From positions 124,001 to 188,000 of the forward strand of contig CBDCBW010000013.1 of NCBI GenBank assembly GCA_965214485.1: 64,000 nucleotides of DNA, written 5' to 3'. This document shows, piece by piece, positions 34,966 through 43,895 of the stretch. Under the pieces are notes generated by a model that did not search any database, was not told the DNA's origin, and saw only the letters and a list, made by a program, of their open reading frames with translations. Origin of the DNA: JANQRZ01 sp965214485. Lineage in GTDB: Bacteria > Bacteroidota > Rhodothermia > Rhodothermales > JANQRZ01. The position numbers were made by a program, and so were the translations under genes. Position 1 is the first letter of the stretch. The number at the start of each line of letters is the position of its first letter.

Positions 34966-36269
34966 GCGTAGATGCCGCGCAGCTTGAGCGCCCCGGCGAC
35001 CTTCTCGATGGCGAGGATGTAGGCCGCGATGCGGAGCGCGACCTCGTGCTTCTCGCCCGCGTCGAAGACCGCGTCGAAGGCCTCGCGCATCATCCGGTCG
35101 AGGCGGCGGTTGACGCGCTCGAGGCTCCAGAAGTAGCCGTGGCGGTTCTGGACCCACTCGAAGTACGAGACCGTCACGCCGCCGGCGTTGGCGAGGATGT
35201 CCGGGATGACGAGGACGCCGTTCTCCTGGAGGATTTTGTCGGCGTCGGTGGTGGTCGGGCCGTTGGCCCCCTCGGCGATGATCTTGGCCTTGACCCGCCC
35301 GGCGTTGTGCTCGGTGATCTGGTTCTCCTTGGCGCACGGGGCGAGGACGTCGACGTCGAGTTCGAGGAGCTCCTCGTTCGTGATCTCCTCGGCCCCGTCG
35401 AAGCCGGCGAGCGAGCGGCCGTGCTCGGCGGCGTAGGCCATCGCCGCGTTGACGTCGATGCCGTCGGGGTTGTGGTAGCCGCCGGAGACGTCCGAGACGG
35501 CGACGATCGTGCAGCCCTGCTCGTGGAGGAGCTGCGCCGCGATCGAGCCGACGTTGCCGAAGCCCTGCACGGCGACGGTGCTGTCGGCCGGGCGCATCCC
35601 CAAGCGCTCCATCGCCGCGAGCGTCGTCGTCATCACGCCGCGCCCCGTGGCCTCCTTGCGCCCGAGCGAGCCGCCGAGCATCAGCGGCTTGCCGGTCACC
35701 ACGGCGGTCTCGGTCCGGCGGACGTGCATCGAGTAGGTGTCGAGCACCCAGGCCATGATCTGCTCGTTGGTGTTCATGTCCGGGGCCGGGATGTCCTTGT
35801 CCGGGCCGAAGACGTCGAGGAGGTTGGCCGTGTAGCGGCGGCTGAGGCGCTCGAGCTCGCCGGGGCTCATCTCGGAGGGGTTGCAGCGGATGCCGCCCTT
35901 CGCCCCGCCGAACGGGACGCCGACGACGGCGCACTTCCACGTCATCCACGCCGCGAGCGCCTTGACCTCGTCCAGGTTCACGTCCGGCGCGAACCGGATG
36001 CCGCCCTTCGACGGGCCGAGGACCTCGTTGTGGATCACCCGGTAGCCCTCGAAGACCTGGAGGCTGCCGTCGTCCATCGCCACCGGCACGCTCGTGATGT
36101 GGACGCGCGCCGGGCGCGAGAGGTAGGTGAACACCCCGGCGTCGAGCTCAATGATCTCGGCGGCTTCGGCGAAGCGCTCCATCATCTCCTGGAACGGGTT
36201 GCCGTGCTCGGTGAGGGGAGCGGGCTCTTGGTAGACCGCCCGGCGGTAGACGTCGCGTTGGAAGGGCAT
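34962..36269 (-). CDS. gdhA: glutamate dehydrogenase (Glu/Leu/Phe/Val family)
   Basis: 435 residues. Substrate side: Lys88 (GPSKGGIRF), Lys112 (WMTWKCAVVGVPFGG), catalytic Lys124 (GGAKGGIRCN) and Asp164 (PAPDMNT). The NAD(P)-binding Rossmann domain starts near VAVQGFGNVGSIAA (residues 232-245), and GGYHNPDGID follows. It catalyses reversible oxidative deamination of glutamate to 2-oxoglutarate and ammonia. The ATG at 36269 fits family length; an in-frame ATG at 36332 would give a 21-residue extension and is 22 bp after a TATCTTTG motif, so that start is not excluded. The alanine dehydrogenase and alanine racemase genes lie close by. Confidence 0.92.
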   Translation of the reverse strand: MPFQRDVYRRAVYQEPAPLTEHGNPFQEMMERFAEAAEIIELDAGVFTYLSRPARVHITSVPVAMDDGSLQVFEGYRVIHNEVLGPSKGGIRFAPDVNLDEVKALAAWMTWKCAVVGVPFGGAKGGIRCNPSEMSPGELERLSRRYTANLLDVFGPDKDIPAPDMNTNEQIMAWVLDTYSMHVRRTETAVVTGKPLMLGGSLGRKEATGRGVMTTTLAAMERLGMRPADSTVAVQGFGNVGSIAAQLLHEQGCTIVAVSDVSGGYHNPDGIDVNAAMAYAAEHGRSLAGFDGAEEITNEELLELDVDVLAPCAKENQITEHNAGRVKAKIIAEGANGPTTTDADKILQENGVLVIPDILANAGGVTVSYFEWVQNRHGYFWSLERVNRRLDRMMREAFDAVFDAGEKHEVALRIAAYILAIEKVAGALKLRGIYA

Positions 36270-36600
36270 AGGGGATTTGACTGAGAGGCGGGCCGTGAAG
36301 GTGCCGTTGACGTACGTGCCGCGAGGGTGCATGAGGGGGTCGAGATGGGCAGCGCAAAGATAGCCCGGGCGCTGCGGGTGGGAAGAACGAGAGCGTGAAG
36401 CGATGCGGAATCTTCGGAAGCGCTTCCGGGCACCCCGCCCCTGCCCGTGGTCGCGCAGAAGCGCCCGGCCGGGCCGGGTCTCGGAACGAAGCCAAGCACC
36501 GAGGCAAAACGGGTCAATTCGGAACGGACCGGGCCGGCCCGGAGTGTGGAACCGCAGGGACGCCCCCGTTATCAGAAACCGTGCCCGCCCCCCCCGCCCC
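36270..36600. other. 331 bp divergent intergenic region with putative gdhA promoter element
   Basis: Between gdhA (minus) and the methyltransferase gene (plus). On the minus strand TATCTTTG (36361-36354) fits the Bacteroidota -7 pattern TAnnTTTG exactly; no clear TTTG lies 19 bases further upstream. It favours transcription of gdhA from about 36347. No other gene is supported. GGGACGCC-type GC-rich tracts precede the GTG of the next gene. Confidence 0.4.
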
Positions 36601-37407
36601 GTGTCTGACCTCTCGCGCCGTCACCTGAAGGACCTCGCCTCGCTCCGGCACCGGCGCCACCGCGACCGGCTCGGGCAGTTCCTCGTCGAGGGCGTCCGCT
36701 CGGTCGAGTCCGCGGTTCTGGCCGGGGCCCCGCTCGTCGAGATCGTCGTGGCGGCGGAGGCGCGCGCCGACCCCCGCGTGGCGGCCCTCCTCGAGCGCTC
36801 CGGCGTGCCCGTCCGCACGGGGGCCGCCCGCGACCTCGACCGGATCGCCGACACGAGCACGACGCAGGGCCTCGTCGCCGTCGCCCGGATGCCGCACGCC
36901 GGGCCGCACGCCGGGCCGCACGCCGGGCCGCACGCCGGACGGGTCGGGGGCGGTGCCGTCGTCGCGCTCGACGGGGTGCAGGACCCCGGCAACGTCGGCA
37001 CCGTCGTCCGCACGGCGGCGTGGTTCGGGGCCGACGCCGTGCTCGCCGGCCCCGGCACCGCCGACCCGTTCGGCCCGAAGGCGGTCCGCGCCGCGATGGG
37101 CGGCCTGTGGGACCTAGCCCTCGCCGCGACGGACGACCTCGAGGCCGAGCTGCGACGGCTCAAGGCGGCGGGGTGCCCCATCGCTGGGGCGGACCTCGGC
37201 GGGAAGCCGGCGCGCGACTGGTCGCCGCCGCGCGAGGCGGTGCTCGTGCTCGGCAGCGAAGCGCACGGGCTGTCGGAGGGCGTCCGCGCCCTGCTCGACG
37301 CCCGGGTCCGCATCGGAGCGCCGCCGCCGGTGGGGCCGCGCGGCGTCGAGTCGCTCAACGTCTCCGTCGCCGCCGGGGTGTTGCTCCACCGGTGGCTGGG
37401 CGTTTAG
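36601..37407 (+). CDS. TrmH/SpoU-family RNA methyltransferase
   Basis: 268 residues from a GTG. An N-terminal SpoU substrate-binding-like domain (about 1-95) contains RHRDRLGQFLVEGVRSVES. The SPOUT catalytic domain has the three family motifs: DGVQDPGNVGTVVRTAAWFG (motif 1; Asn and Arg), VLVLGSEAHGLSEGV (motif 2), and VESLNVSVAAGVLLHRW (motif 3). The fold uses S-adenosylmethionine to methylate a 2'-OH, usually of rRNA or tRNA. Target unknown. The linker between domains holds four tandem PHAG repeats from a 12 bp DNA repeat (36891-36938). Confidence 0.93.
   Translation: MSDLSRRHLKDLASLRHRRHRDRLGQFLVEGVRSVESAVLAGAPLVEIVVAAEARADPRVAALLERSGVPVRTGAARDLDRIADTSTTQGLVAVARMPHAGPHAGPHAGPHAGRVGGGAVVALDGVQDPGNVGTVVRTAAWFGADAVLAGPGTADPFGPKAVRAAMGGLWDLALAATDDLEAELRRLKAAGCPIAGADLGGKPARDWSPPREAVLVLGSEAHGLSEGVRALLDARVRIGAPPPVGPRGVESLNVSVAAGVLLHRWLGV
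36891..36938. repeat. four perfect 12 bp tandem units inside the methyltransferase gene
   Basis: GCCGCACGCCGG is repeated four times exactly, encoding four PHAG tetrapeptides in the linker between the two domains. Repeat number can change without frame loss. Confidence 0.9.
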
Positions 37408-37539
37408 GAGGGAACGAGCGGCGGATTCCAGGCCTGGATGCCTTGCTATCTTCCCCGCCTTCGCTCGTCCGCGCTTCCGCTCCTAAACCCGCTCGTCGTA
37501 CTTTGCCCTGACTAGCTCAACGCCAGCGCCGGGGGGCCC

Positions 37540-38754
37540 ATGGAGATACCGTCTGTTCAAGGCTTCGGGACCGAACTGCTCCCGCTCGAGCGGCCCGCGA
37601 CGGTCGCCGAGCGCAAGCGCACGCTCCGCATCGGCGTGCCGAAGGAGGTCTCGGGCGAGGAGCGCCGCGTCGCACTCGCGCCCTACGGGGCCGGGATCCT
37701 CGTCGCCGCCGGGCACGAGGTCTGCGTCGAGCGCGGCGCGGGCCAGACCGCCCACTTCACCGACGCCGAGTACGCCGACGCTGGGGCCGAGCTCGTCGAC
37801 GAAGCGGGCGAGGTCTACGGGCGCTCCGAGCTCGTCGTCAAGGTGTTCCCGCCGGACACCGAGGAGCTCGCCCTGATGCAGGAGAAGCAGGTCCTCATCT
37901 CGGCGCTCCACCTGGGCAACATGACGCCGGACTTCCTGCAGCACCTGATGGACCTCCGCGTCACCGGCATCGGCTTCGAGTTCATCACCGAGTCCGACGG
38001 GACGCTCCCGATCGTGCGGATGATGCACGAAATCTCCGGCTCGATGGCGATCCAGGTCGCCGCCCGGCTGCTCGAGAGCTCGGAGGGCGGGCGCGGCGTG
38101 ATGCTCGGCGGGATCTCCGGCGTGCCGCCGGCGACGGTCGTGATTCTCGGCGCGGGCGTCGTCGGCGAGTGGGCGGCGCGGACGGCGCTGGGCTACGGCG
38201 CGCACGTCATCGTGCTCGACTCGGACCTCGCCGCGCTCCGCTCGCTCGAGCACTACCTCGACCGCCGCATCACGACCGCGATGGCGAACGCGCAGTACGT
38301 CCGCCAAGCCGTGCAGCGGGCCGACGTCGTGATCGGCGCGATGATGGCGGGCGGGCAGCGCTCGCCGGTGCTCGTCAGCCGCGAAGCCGTCGCCTCGATG
38401 CATCCCGGCTCGGTCGTGGTGGACCTCGTCACCGACCAGGGCGGCTGCATCGAGACCAGCCGCCCGACAACGCACTCGGAACCGACGTTCGTCGAGGAGG
38501 GCGTCGTCCACTACTGCGTCCCGAACATGCCCTCGAACGCGGCCCGGACGGCGACCTACGCCCTCACGAACGTCCTCACGCCCTACCTCCTCGACATCGG
38601 CGAGGCGGCCTCGATGAACGAGGCGCTCTGGCAGAGCACGAGCCTCCGCAGCGGCACCTACGTCTACCGCCGCCACCTCACGAAGAAGAGCCTCGCGCTG
38701 ATCTTCGGGATGCCCCACCGCGACATCGACCTGCTGATCGCCTCGGGCATCTGA
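37540..38754 (+). CDS. ald: alanine dehydrogenase
   Basis: 404 residues. The N-terminal AlaDh/PNT domain begins with KRTLRIGVPKEVSGEERRVAL; Arg43, Lys101 and His124 (ISALHLGNM) match the substrate residues. The NAD domain follows (VVILGAGVVGEWAARTA, VIVLDSD), and VVVDLVTDQGGCIETSRPT is the conserved stretch with the catalytic Asp. It catalyses L-alanine + NAD to pyruvate + ammonia. The first 28 residues are an extra N-terminal tail. TATCTTCC at 37447-37454 may be promoter-like but is 93 bp away. Two genes later lies alanine racemase, so the region links D- and L-alanine metabolism; a shared operon is not certain. Confidence 0.95.
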   Translation: MEIPSVQGFGTELLPLERPATVAERKRTLRIGVPKEVSGEERRVALAPYGAGILVAAGHEVCVERGAGQTAHFTDAEYADAGAELVDEAGEVYGRSELVVKVFPPDTEELALMQEKQVLISALHLGNMTPDFLQHLMDLRVTGIGFEFITESDGTLPIVRMMHEISGSMAIQVAARLLESSEGGRGVMLGGISGVPPATVVILGAGVVGEWAARTALGYGAHVIVLDSDLAALRSLEHYLDRRITTAMANAQYVRQAVQRADVVIGAMMAGGQRSPVLVSREAVASMHPGSVVVDLVTDQGGCIETSRPTTHSEPTFVEEGVVHYCVPNMPSNAARTATYALTNVLTPYLLDIGEAASMNEALWQSTSLRSGTYVYRRHLTKKSLALIFGMPHRDIDLLIASGI

Positions 38755-38828
38755 CGAACGCCGAGCGACGAGTGACGAACGCCGAACGGTGTCACTCGTA
38801 ACTCGTCGCTCGTAACTCGTCACTTCCC

Positions 38829-39779
38829 ATGCGTGTCGTCTCGCTGCTGCCCGCCGCCACCGACTGGCTCGTCGCGTTCGGGGTCGCCGAGGAGGTCGTC
38901 GGGCGGTCCCACGCGTGCGACGCGCCGGAGGTGGCCGGTGCGCCCGTGCTCACCCGGGCTACCCTCTCGGCGGACGGCGACTCGGCGGCCATTGACGCGG
39001 CGGTTCGCGGCGTGCTCCCCGGGCTGAGTCTGTACGACGTGGACCTCGGCGCGCTCCGCGATCTCGCGCCGGACCTCATCGTGACGCAGGCGCAGTGCGC
39101 GGTTTGTGCGGTGGACCTGCCGGCGCTCGAACGGGCGCTCGCCGGGTGGGCGAGTCGGCCCGCGCTCTTCTCGCTGGAGCCGGTGACGTACAAGCAGGTG
39201 CTCGGCGCGGCGCTGCGGCTCGGCAGAGGGGTCGGGCGGCTGCCGGAGGCGATGCGGGTCATCGCTGAGGGCGAGGCGCGGCTGCGGCGACTGCGGGACC
39301 GGCTCGGCGTGGCTCGCGCGGACGAGGAGAGCACCTACCCGGCGGTCGCGTGCGTCGAGTGGATCGAGCCGCTGATGACGGCGGGGCACTGGACGCCGGA
39401 CCTCGCCCGCCTCGCCGGAGGCCGGGCCGTCTGCGCCGAGGCGGGCGCGCCGTCGCGGTACGTCGAGTGGCAGCGCATCGCCGACGCCGACCCGGACGTG
39501 CTCGCGGTGATGGCCTGCGGGCTGTCCGTCGAGGCCGCCCGCCGCGACTTTCACTACCTCACGATGCGGCCGGGATGGTCCTCGCTGCGTGCGGTGCGCG
39601 CCGGCCGCGTGTTCGCGTTCGACGGCGACGCCTACTTCAACCGGCCCGGCCCCGGCCTGGTCCGCTCCGCCGAGCTCCTCGCCGCCGCGCTGCACGGCGC
39701 GCGCGCCGGAATCGAGGCCGAGCCGTGGGAGACGGCCCGGCTCGGCACGGCCCGGCTCGGCGACGCGAAGCCGGTGTAG
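38829..39779 (+). CDS. BtuF-like substrate-binding protein without signal peptide
   Basis: 316 residues with the Fe3+-siderophore/cobalamin periplasmic binding fold: RVVSLLPAATDWLVAFGVAEEVVGRSHACD at the start (given as pieces RVVSLLPAATDW and VVGRSHACD), then DLIVTQAQCAVC, CVEWIEPLMTAGHW and the C-terminal lobe with FDGDAYFNRPGPGLVRSAELLA. Such proteins normally serve ABC transporters for cobalamin or siderophores. It has no signal peptide and no permease or ATPase nearby, so it may act in the cytoplasm or pair with components elsewhere. The upstream spacer is full of short duplications (GTGACGAACGCCGA; CTCGTAACTCGTC). Alanine racemase starts 9 bp after its stop. Confidence 0.82.
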   Translation: MRVVSLLPAATDWLVAFGVAEEVVGRSHACDAPEVAGAPVLTRATLSADGDSAAIDAAVRGVLPGLSLYDVDLGALRDLAPDLIVTQAQCAVCAVDLPALERALAGWASRPALFSLEPVTYKQVLGAALRLGRGVGRLPEAMRVIAEGEARLRRLRDRLGVARADEESTYPAVACVEWIEPLMTAGHWTPDLARLAGGRAVCAEAGAPSRYVEWQRIADADPDVLAVMACGLSVEAARRDFHYLTMRPGWSSLRAVRAGRVFAFDGDAYFNRPGPGLVRSAELLAAALHGARAGIEAEPWETARLGTARLGDAKPV

Positions 39780-39788
39780 CTTCCGGGC

Positions 39789-40904
39789 ATGGCCTTCGAC
39801 CCTGCCGCTCCCCTCACCGTTGCCGAGATCGACCGCGAGGCGCTCCGCGCCAACCTGCGCTCGCTCCGGTCGCTCGCCGGCGAGGCCGAGGTCGTCGGCA
39901 TCGTCAAGGCCGACGCCTACGGGCACGGCGTCGAGCTCGTCGTGCCGGTGCTGCGGGAGGAGGGCGTCAGCCTGTTCGCCGTGGCGACGGTGCCGGAGGG
40001 CATCGAGCTTCGCCGCCTCGGCGTGACCGAGCGTGTCCTCGTCTTCGCCGCGCCGCTCCCCGGTGCGCTCCCGGCCTACGCGGCGCACGGCCTGGAGGCC
40101 ACCGTGCCGTCGGTCGCCGTGGCGGAGGCTGCCGTCGCGCTCGGCGCGTCGCTGCGGGTCCACGTCAAGGTCGATACCGGCATGGGGCGGATCGGCCTCG
40201 CGCCGAAGGAGGTAGCGGGCGTCCTGCGCCGGCTCCGCACCGCGCCGCACGTCGAGATCGCCGGGCTGTGGACCCACTTCGCCACCGCCGACGAGCCGGA
40301 CGCCGCGTTTGCCCGCATCCAACTGGGCCGCTTCGAGGCCGTCCTTGCCGAGGTCGGGGAGCCGCTTCCTCCGGTCCATCTCGCCAACACAGGCGCGGTG
40401 CTTCAGCTCCCCGAGTCGGTCCGTCGCCGCGCCTTCGTCCGGGGCGGCGGGTATCTCTACGGCTTGCCGTCGTCGCCGCTCATCGCCGAGCGCGCCGATC
40501 TCCGCCCGGTGATGCGGCTCGTCACGCGTGTCGTCCACCTCAAAACCGCCGCAGCGGGCGAGACCGTCTCCTACGGCCGGACGTGGACGGCCTCAGCGCC
40601 GGCGCGCATCGCCACGCTCGCCGCCGGCTACGGCGACGGCCTCCCGCGCGCGCGCTCGAACCGAGGCCTCATCGGCATCGGCGGACGGCGCTACCCCGTC
40701 GCCGGGCGCGTCTGCATGGACATGACGATGCTCGACCTCGGACCGCCCGACGGCCCCGGCGCTTCGGTGTCGGTCGGCGACGAAGCTGTGCTCTTCGGAC
40801 CCGGCGGCCCGTCCGCGTTCGAGGCGGCGGAGGCGATGGGCGGGATGGCCTACACCCTCACGACCGGCCTCACCGCCCGCGTCCCCCGCGTGCCGGTACG
40901 GTAG
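39789..40904 (+). CDS. alr: alanine racemase
   Basis: 371 residues. The PLP-binding TIM barrel has Lys40 (VGIVKADAYGHG), which forms the Schiff base, then HVKVDTGMGRIGL and HLANTGAVLQL. The beta domain has the catalytic Tyr in ETVSYGRTW (near residue 260), plus AAGYGDGLPR and GRVCMDMTM. It interconverts L- and D-alanine to supply peptidoglycan. The gene lies 9 bp after the BtuF-like gene and not far from alanine dehydrogenase, and the same window holds a murein hydrolase gene (mltF), though that one is separately transcribed. Confidence 0.96.
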   Translation: MAFDPAAPLTVAEIDREALRANLRSLRSLAGEAEVVGIVKADAYGHGVELVVPVLREEGVSLFAVATVPEGIELRRLGVTERVLVFAAPLPGALPAYAAHGLEATVPSVAVAEAAVALGASLRVHVKVDTGMGRIGLAPKEVAGVLRRLRTAPHVEIAGLWTHFATADEPDAAFARIQLGRFEAVLAEVGEPLPPVHLANTGAVLQLPESVRRRAFVRGGGYLYGLPSSPLIAERADLRPVMRLVTRVVHLKTAAAGETVSYGRTWTASAPARIATLAAGYGDGLPRARSNRGLIGIGGRRYPVAGRVCMDMTMLDLGPPDGPGASVSVGDEAVLFGPGGPSAFEAAEAMGGMAYTLTTGLTARVPRVPVR

Positions 40905-41157
40905 GATTAGGATCCGAAGTGTCGCGCTCGCCCACACGGATAGGGCGCTCGATCAGCGCAACCTCGAGCGTGGCACATTTCCGCTCGACGACGGCGAGGG
41001 CCTCTCCGAGGACGCGCTCGCTGGTGACAGGAACGACCCCCTGCTTCCGCTGCCATCGCTGCGCTCCGAGCAGCGGAAGCTGTTCCCCTCGTTTAAGGGG
41101 GACAGCCGTGCGTAGCCGAGAGCGAGCGTAGCGAGTGACCGCAAGCGCGGCGGGGGG
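40905..41157. other. intergenic region with inverted repeats and possible coding remnant
   Basis: Two hairpins are visible: GCTTCCGCTGC (41043-41053) with GCAGCGGAAGC (41070-41080), an 11 bp perfect stem, and the REP-like CTGTTCCCCT / AGGGGGACAG at 41080-41105. On the minus strand an open frame from about 41020 to 40910 reads VVPVTSERVLGEALAVVERK then CATLEVALIERPIRVGE, which has codon-like character but no start and no recognised family, so it may be an eroded gene tail. Confidence 0.45.
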
Positions 41158-43833
41158 TCAGCGCGCCAGCGTCAGCCGCTGCGTCTGCACCGTGTCGCCC
41201 GCCGTCAGCCGGACGAGGTAGACCCCGCTCGGCAGCGCCCCGGCGTCCCACCGCACCGTGTGCTCGCCCGCCGCGACCGGCCCGTCCGCCAGCGCCCCCA
41301 CCCGCCGCCCGAGCACATCGAACACCGCGAGGTGAATGGGGCCGATATCCGCAACCTCGAACGTGAGCGTTACATCGCGGCGCGCTGGGTTAGGGTACGG
41401 CGCGTGAAGCGGCATCGGCCGTGGAGCCAGGTCCGGTTCACCAGCGGTGGTCGTGGACGTGAGCACCCACAGTTCCCCTCCGACCTGCGACGTGCTAGCT
41501 GGAAAGAAAAGGCGCCCGTCGTAGACCACGAAGTTCTCCGAGGGGGAGAGCGACGACCCATTGAGGAGGACCTCGTCCGTAACGATCATCGCCTCACCCG
41601 TACCGGCGTCGTACACCCACAGCCTGCGCAGGCTCATGTTCTCGGCGTCGTTGGCTTGAAAAAAGAGGCGACCGTTGAATACCTCAAAATGATCTGGGAC
41701 TAAATCTCCTGGATCGATGGCGGCTGCGAGATTGGCTTCGCCTGTGGCCGCGTCGTACACCCACAACTCGGTCCCGTTCATGAACGCTCGGAAGAAGAGG
41801 CGGTCGTCGTAGACCGTGAGGCTCGCGGGACTGGACGGGTTCGGGCCTTGGGTGATAGCTGGGACCGCCTCGCCGGTGGCTGCATCGTAGACCCACAGCT
41901 CTCGCTGATTAGCGCTTCGGGCCGAGAAGAACAGGTGCCCATCGTAAACCGTCAACTCTTCGAAGTTGCCACTGTTCGGACCGATGCCGAAGATGGATGT
42001 CGTCTCGCCGGTAGCCGCGTCGTACGCCCACAACTCGTAGCGCTCGCCGCTGAAGGCGGAGAAGAACAGGCGTCCGTCGTAGACGGTGAGAGAACTAGGG
42101 CCGGACCCTTGTAAGCCAGGGACGAGGTCAGCGGCAGGAGTCGTCTCGCCGGTCGCGGCGTCGTGAACCCACAGCTCTGAGCCGGTCTCGTCGCCGTCTG
42201 CCCCGAAGAACAGGCGGTCGTCGTAGACCGTCAGGTCGGAGGGGTTAGAGCTGAGCGGAAAGGAGCCGGGCCGGATGTCAGCAACGAGCACGGCCTCGCC
42301 GGTGGTCGCATCGTAGGCCCACAGCTCATTCCCGCTTTCGCCGTCGTCGGCGTTGAAGAAGAGACGCCCGTCGTAGACCGTGAGCTCTCTTGGGAAGAAA
42401 CCGCCCGATCCGGGATAGATGTCCGCAGCGAGCGTGGCCTCGCCCGTGACGGGGTCGTAAGTCCGCAGCTCGCCCCCAAGCTGCTCAGTGAAGGCACCGA
42501 AGAACAGGCGGTCGTCGTAAACCGTGAGGCCGCTTGGGAAAGAGCTCAGCGTGCGCGTGTCGATGTCGGCGACGAGCGCGGCGTCCTCCGTGGCCGCATC
42601 GAAGCGCCACACCTCCTGCCCATGCTCGCCATCCTCCGCCTGAAAGAAAAGCTGACCGTCGAAGACCGTGAAGTAGCTAGGTCTTGAGCTGTTGGGAATA
42701 TTCACCCCGCGGCCCGGATAGATGTCGGCAGCAAGTGTAGCCTCGCCTATAGCGGCATCGTAGACCCACAGTTCAGAGCCGGTCTCGTCGTCGAAAGCCT
42801 GGAAGAAGAGGCGGTCGTCGTAGCGCGTGAACGAGGGACCGAAACCGAGGGGGACGATCAGAGCGACCTCCGCCTCTGCGGCAAAAGTGACGTTATCGGT
42901 GGCGGCGTCATAAGTCCAGACGCCTCGGTGCTCCCCGTCTGTAGCGCCGAACGTAAGGAGACCGTCGTAGACGATGAGATCGGCGGGGGAGGAGCTATTT
43001 GAGCCACCGAAAGGGCTGCCGCCGGGGTAGATGTCTTCGACGAGCGTGACCCCCCCTGTGGCAGCGTCGTAGCTCCACAACTCCACGCCGACTTGGCCGC
43101 TAAAGGCCGAGAAGAATAGCCTGTCGTCATAGATCGTGAGGTATGTCGGGTTCAGGACCGCATCAGTAACGCGCCTCACCTCGTCGGTGGCAGCATCGTA
43201 GACGCGCAGTCGCCCGCCGTCGCTGAGCGTGGTGGCAGTGAAAAACAGGCGATCGTCGTAGACGGTGAGATAGGACGGAGCCGAGTCGCCACTCGGATCA
43301 ATGTCAGCGACCAGCGACGTTGTGCCAGTCGCGGCGTCGTACACCCATAACTCGCGCCTGATGGGGCCACGCTCGGCGGCGAAGAAGAGGCGCCCGTCGT
43401 AGACCGTGAAGCCTGAAGGATCGTAAGGGCCCGGCTCGCCGTCGTCGGCGAGTGCGACTTCGCCAGTGTCGGCATCGTACGTCCAGAGCTCGCGCCCGGG
43501 ACCAAGGCCGCTCTGGGCCGCAAAGAAGAGGTGCCCATCGTAGACTGCGAAGTCCGACGGGGCGGAACTGTTCGGCGAGCCGGATTTGCTGACGCCGGGG
43601 TAGAGGTCCGCGACAAGGCTGGGCTCGCCCGTGGCGGTGTCGAGCGCCCACAGCTCCGAGCCGCTTTCGCCGTCGTTGGCAGCGAAAAACAGGCGGCCGT
43701 CGTAGACGGCGAACCCGTTGCCGTTTGAGCCGGTTGTGTTCGTGTTAACGTCGGCGGCCAGAGTTACTTCATACTGCGCGGCGACCGGCAGAGCGCTAAG
43801 GACGATGGCGAGAGCAAGCAGGAGCGGGCGCAT
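41158..43833 (-). CDS. secreted T9SS protein with about 15 ELWxYDAATG repeats
   Basis: 891 residues. Signal peptide (LLLALAIVLSALPVAAQ), then fifteen to sixteen copies of a 45-55 residue unit: SxLTVYDGRLFFxA...ExxxELWVYDAATGEaxLVADIxPG. Each contributes strands like a WD/kelch-type blade, so one or two large propellers are likely. Some units carry changes (GGRLRVYDAAT, HGQEVWRFDA). The last unit turns into a Pro-rich linker and a T9SS sorting domain (YPNPARRDVTLTFEV, VFDVLGRRV, LPSGVYLVRL). Ligand unknown. Start chosen at the ATG giving the clean signal; nine more codons are possible upstream. A promoter-like TTG-N22-TAGCTTTA lies 27 bp before the ATG. Confidence 0.86.
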   Translation of the reverse strand: MRPLLLALAIVLSALPVAAQYEVTLAADVNTNTTGSNGNGFAVYDGRLFFAANDGESGSELWALDTATGEPSLVADLYPGVSKSGSPNSSAPSDFAVYDGHLFFAAQSGLGPGRELWTYDADTGEVALADDGEPGPYDPSGFTVYDGRLFFAAERGPIRRELWVYDAATGTTSLVADIDPSGDSAPSYLTVYDDRLFFTATTLSDGGRLRVYDAATDEVRRVTDAVLNPTYLTIYDDRLFFSAFSGQVGVELWSYDAATGGVTLVEDIYPGGSPFGGSNSSSPADLIVYDGLLTFGATDGEHRGVWTYDAATDNVTFAAEAEVALIVPLGFGPSFTRYDDRLFFQAFDDETGSELWVYDAAIGEATLAADIYPGRGVNIPNSSRPSYFTVFDGQLFFQAEDGEHGQEVWRFDAATEDAALVADIDTRTLSSFPSGLTVYDDRLFFGAFTEQLGGELRTYDPVTGEATLAADIYPGSGGFFPRELTVYDGRLFFNADDGESGNELWAYDATTGEAVLVADIRPGSFPLSSNPSDLTVYDDRLFFGADGDETGSELWVHDAATGETTPAADLVPGLQGSGPSSLTVYDGRLFFSAFSGERYELWAYDAATGETTSIFGIGPNSGNFEELTVYDGHLFFSARSANQRELWVYDAATGEAVPAITQGPNPSSPASLTVYDDRLFFRAFMNGTELWVYDAATGEANLAAAIDPGDLVPDHFEVFNGRLFFQANDAENMSLRRLWVYDAGTGEAMIVTDEVLLNGSSLSPSENFVVYDGRLFFPASTSQVGGELWVLTSTTTAGEPDLAPRPMPLHAPYPNPARRDVTLTFEVADIGPIHLAVFDVLGRRVGALADGPVAAGEHTVRWDAGALPSGVYLVRLTAGDTVQTQRLTLAR

Positions 43834-43859
43834 GGTTCGGCTGGTCGATTTCGGAAGCA

Positions 43860-43892
43860 TAAAGCTACGACGGTGGTCTCTCCCCGTACCAA
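43860..43892 (-). promoter_or_regulatory. putative promoter of the repeat-protein gene
   Basis: Minus strand: TTG (43892-43890), 22 bases, TAGCTTTA (43867-43860), close to TTTG-N19-TAnnTTTG. The ATG is 26 bp further. It lies in the 62 bp gap behind mltF, implying independent expression. Confidence 0.38.
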
Positions 43893-43895
43893 GCC

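Noticed and set aside
34966..35949. Upstream extension of the Ig-like lipoprotein frame into gdhA
   Set aside because: It is an alternate frame of the dehydrogenase gene; the lipoprotein begins at the GTGA overlap.
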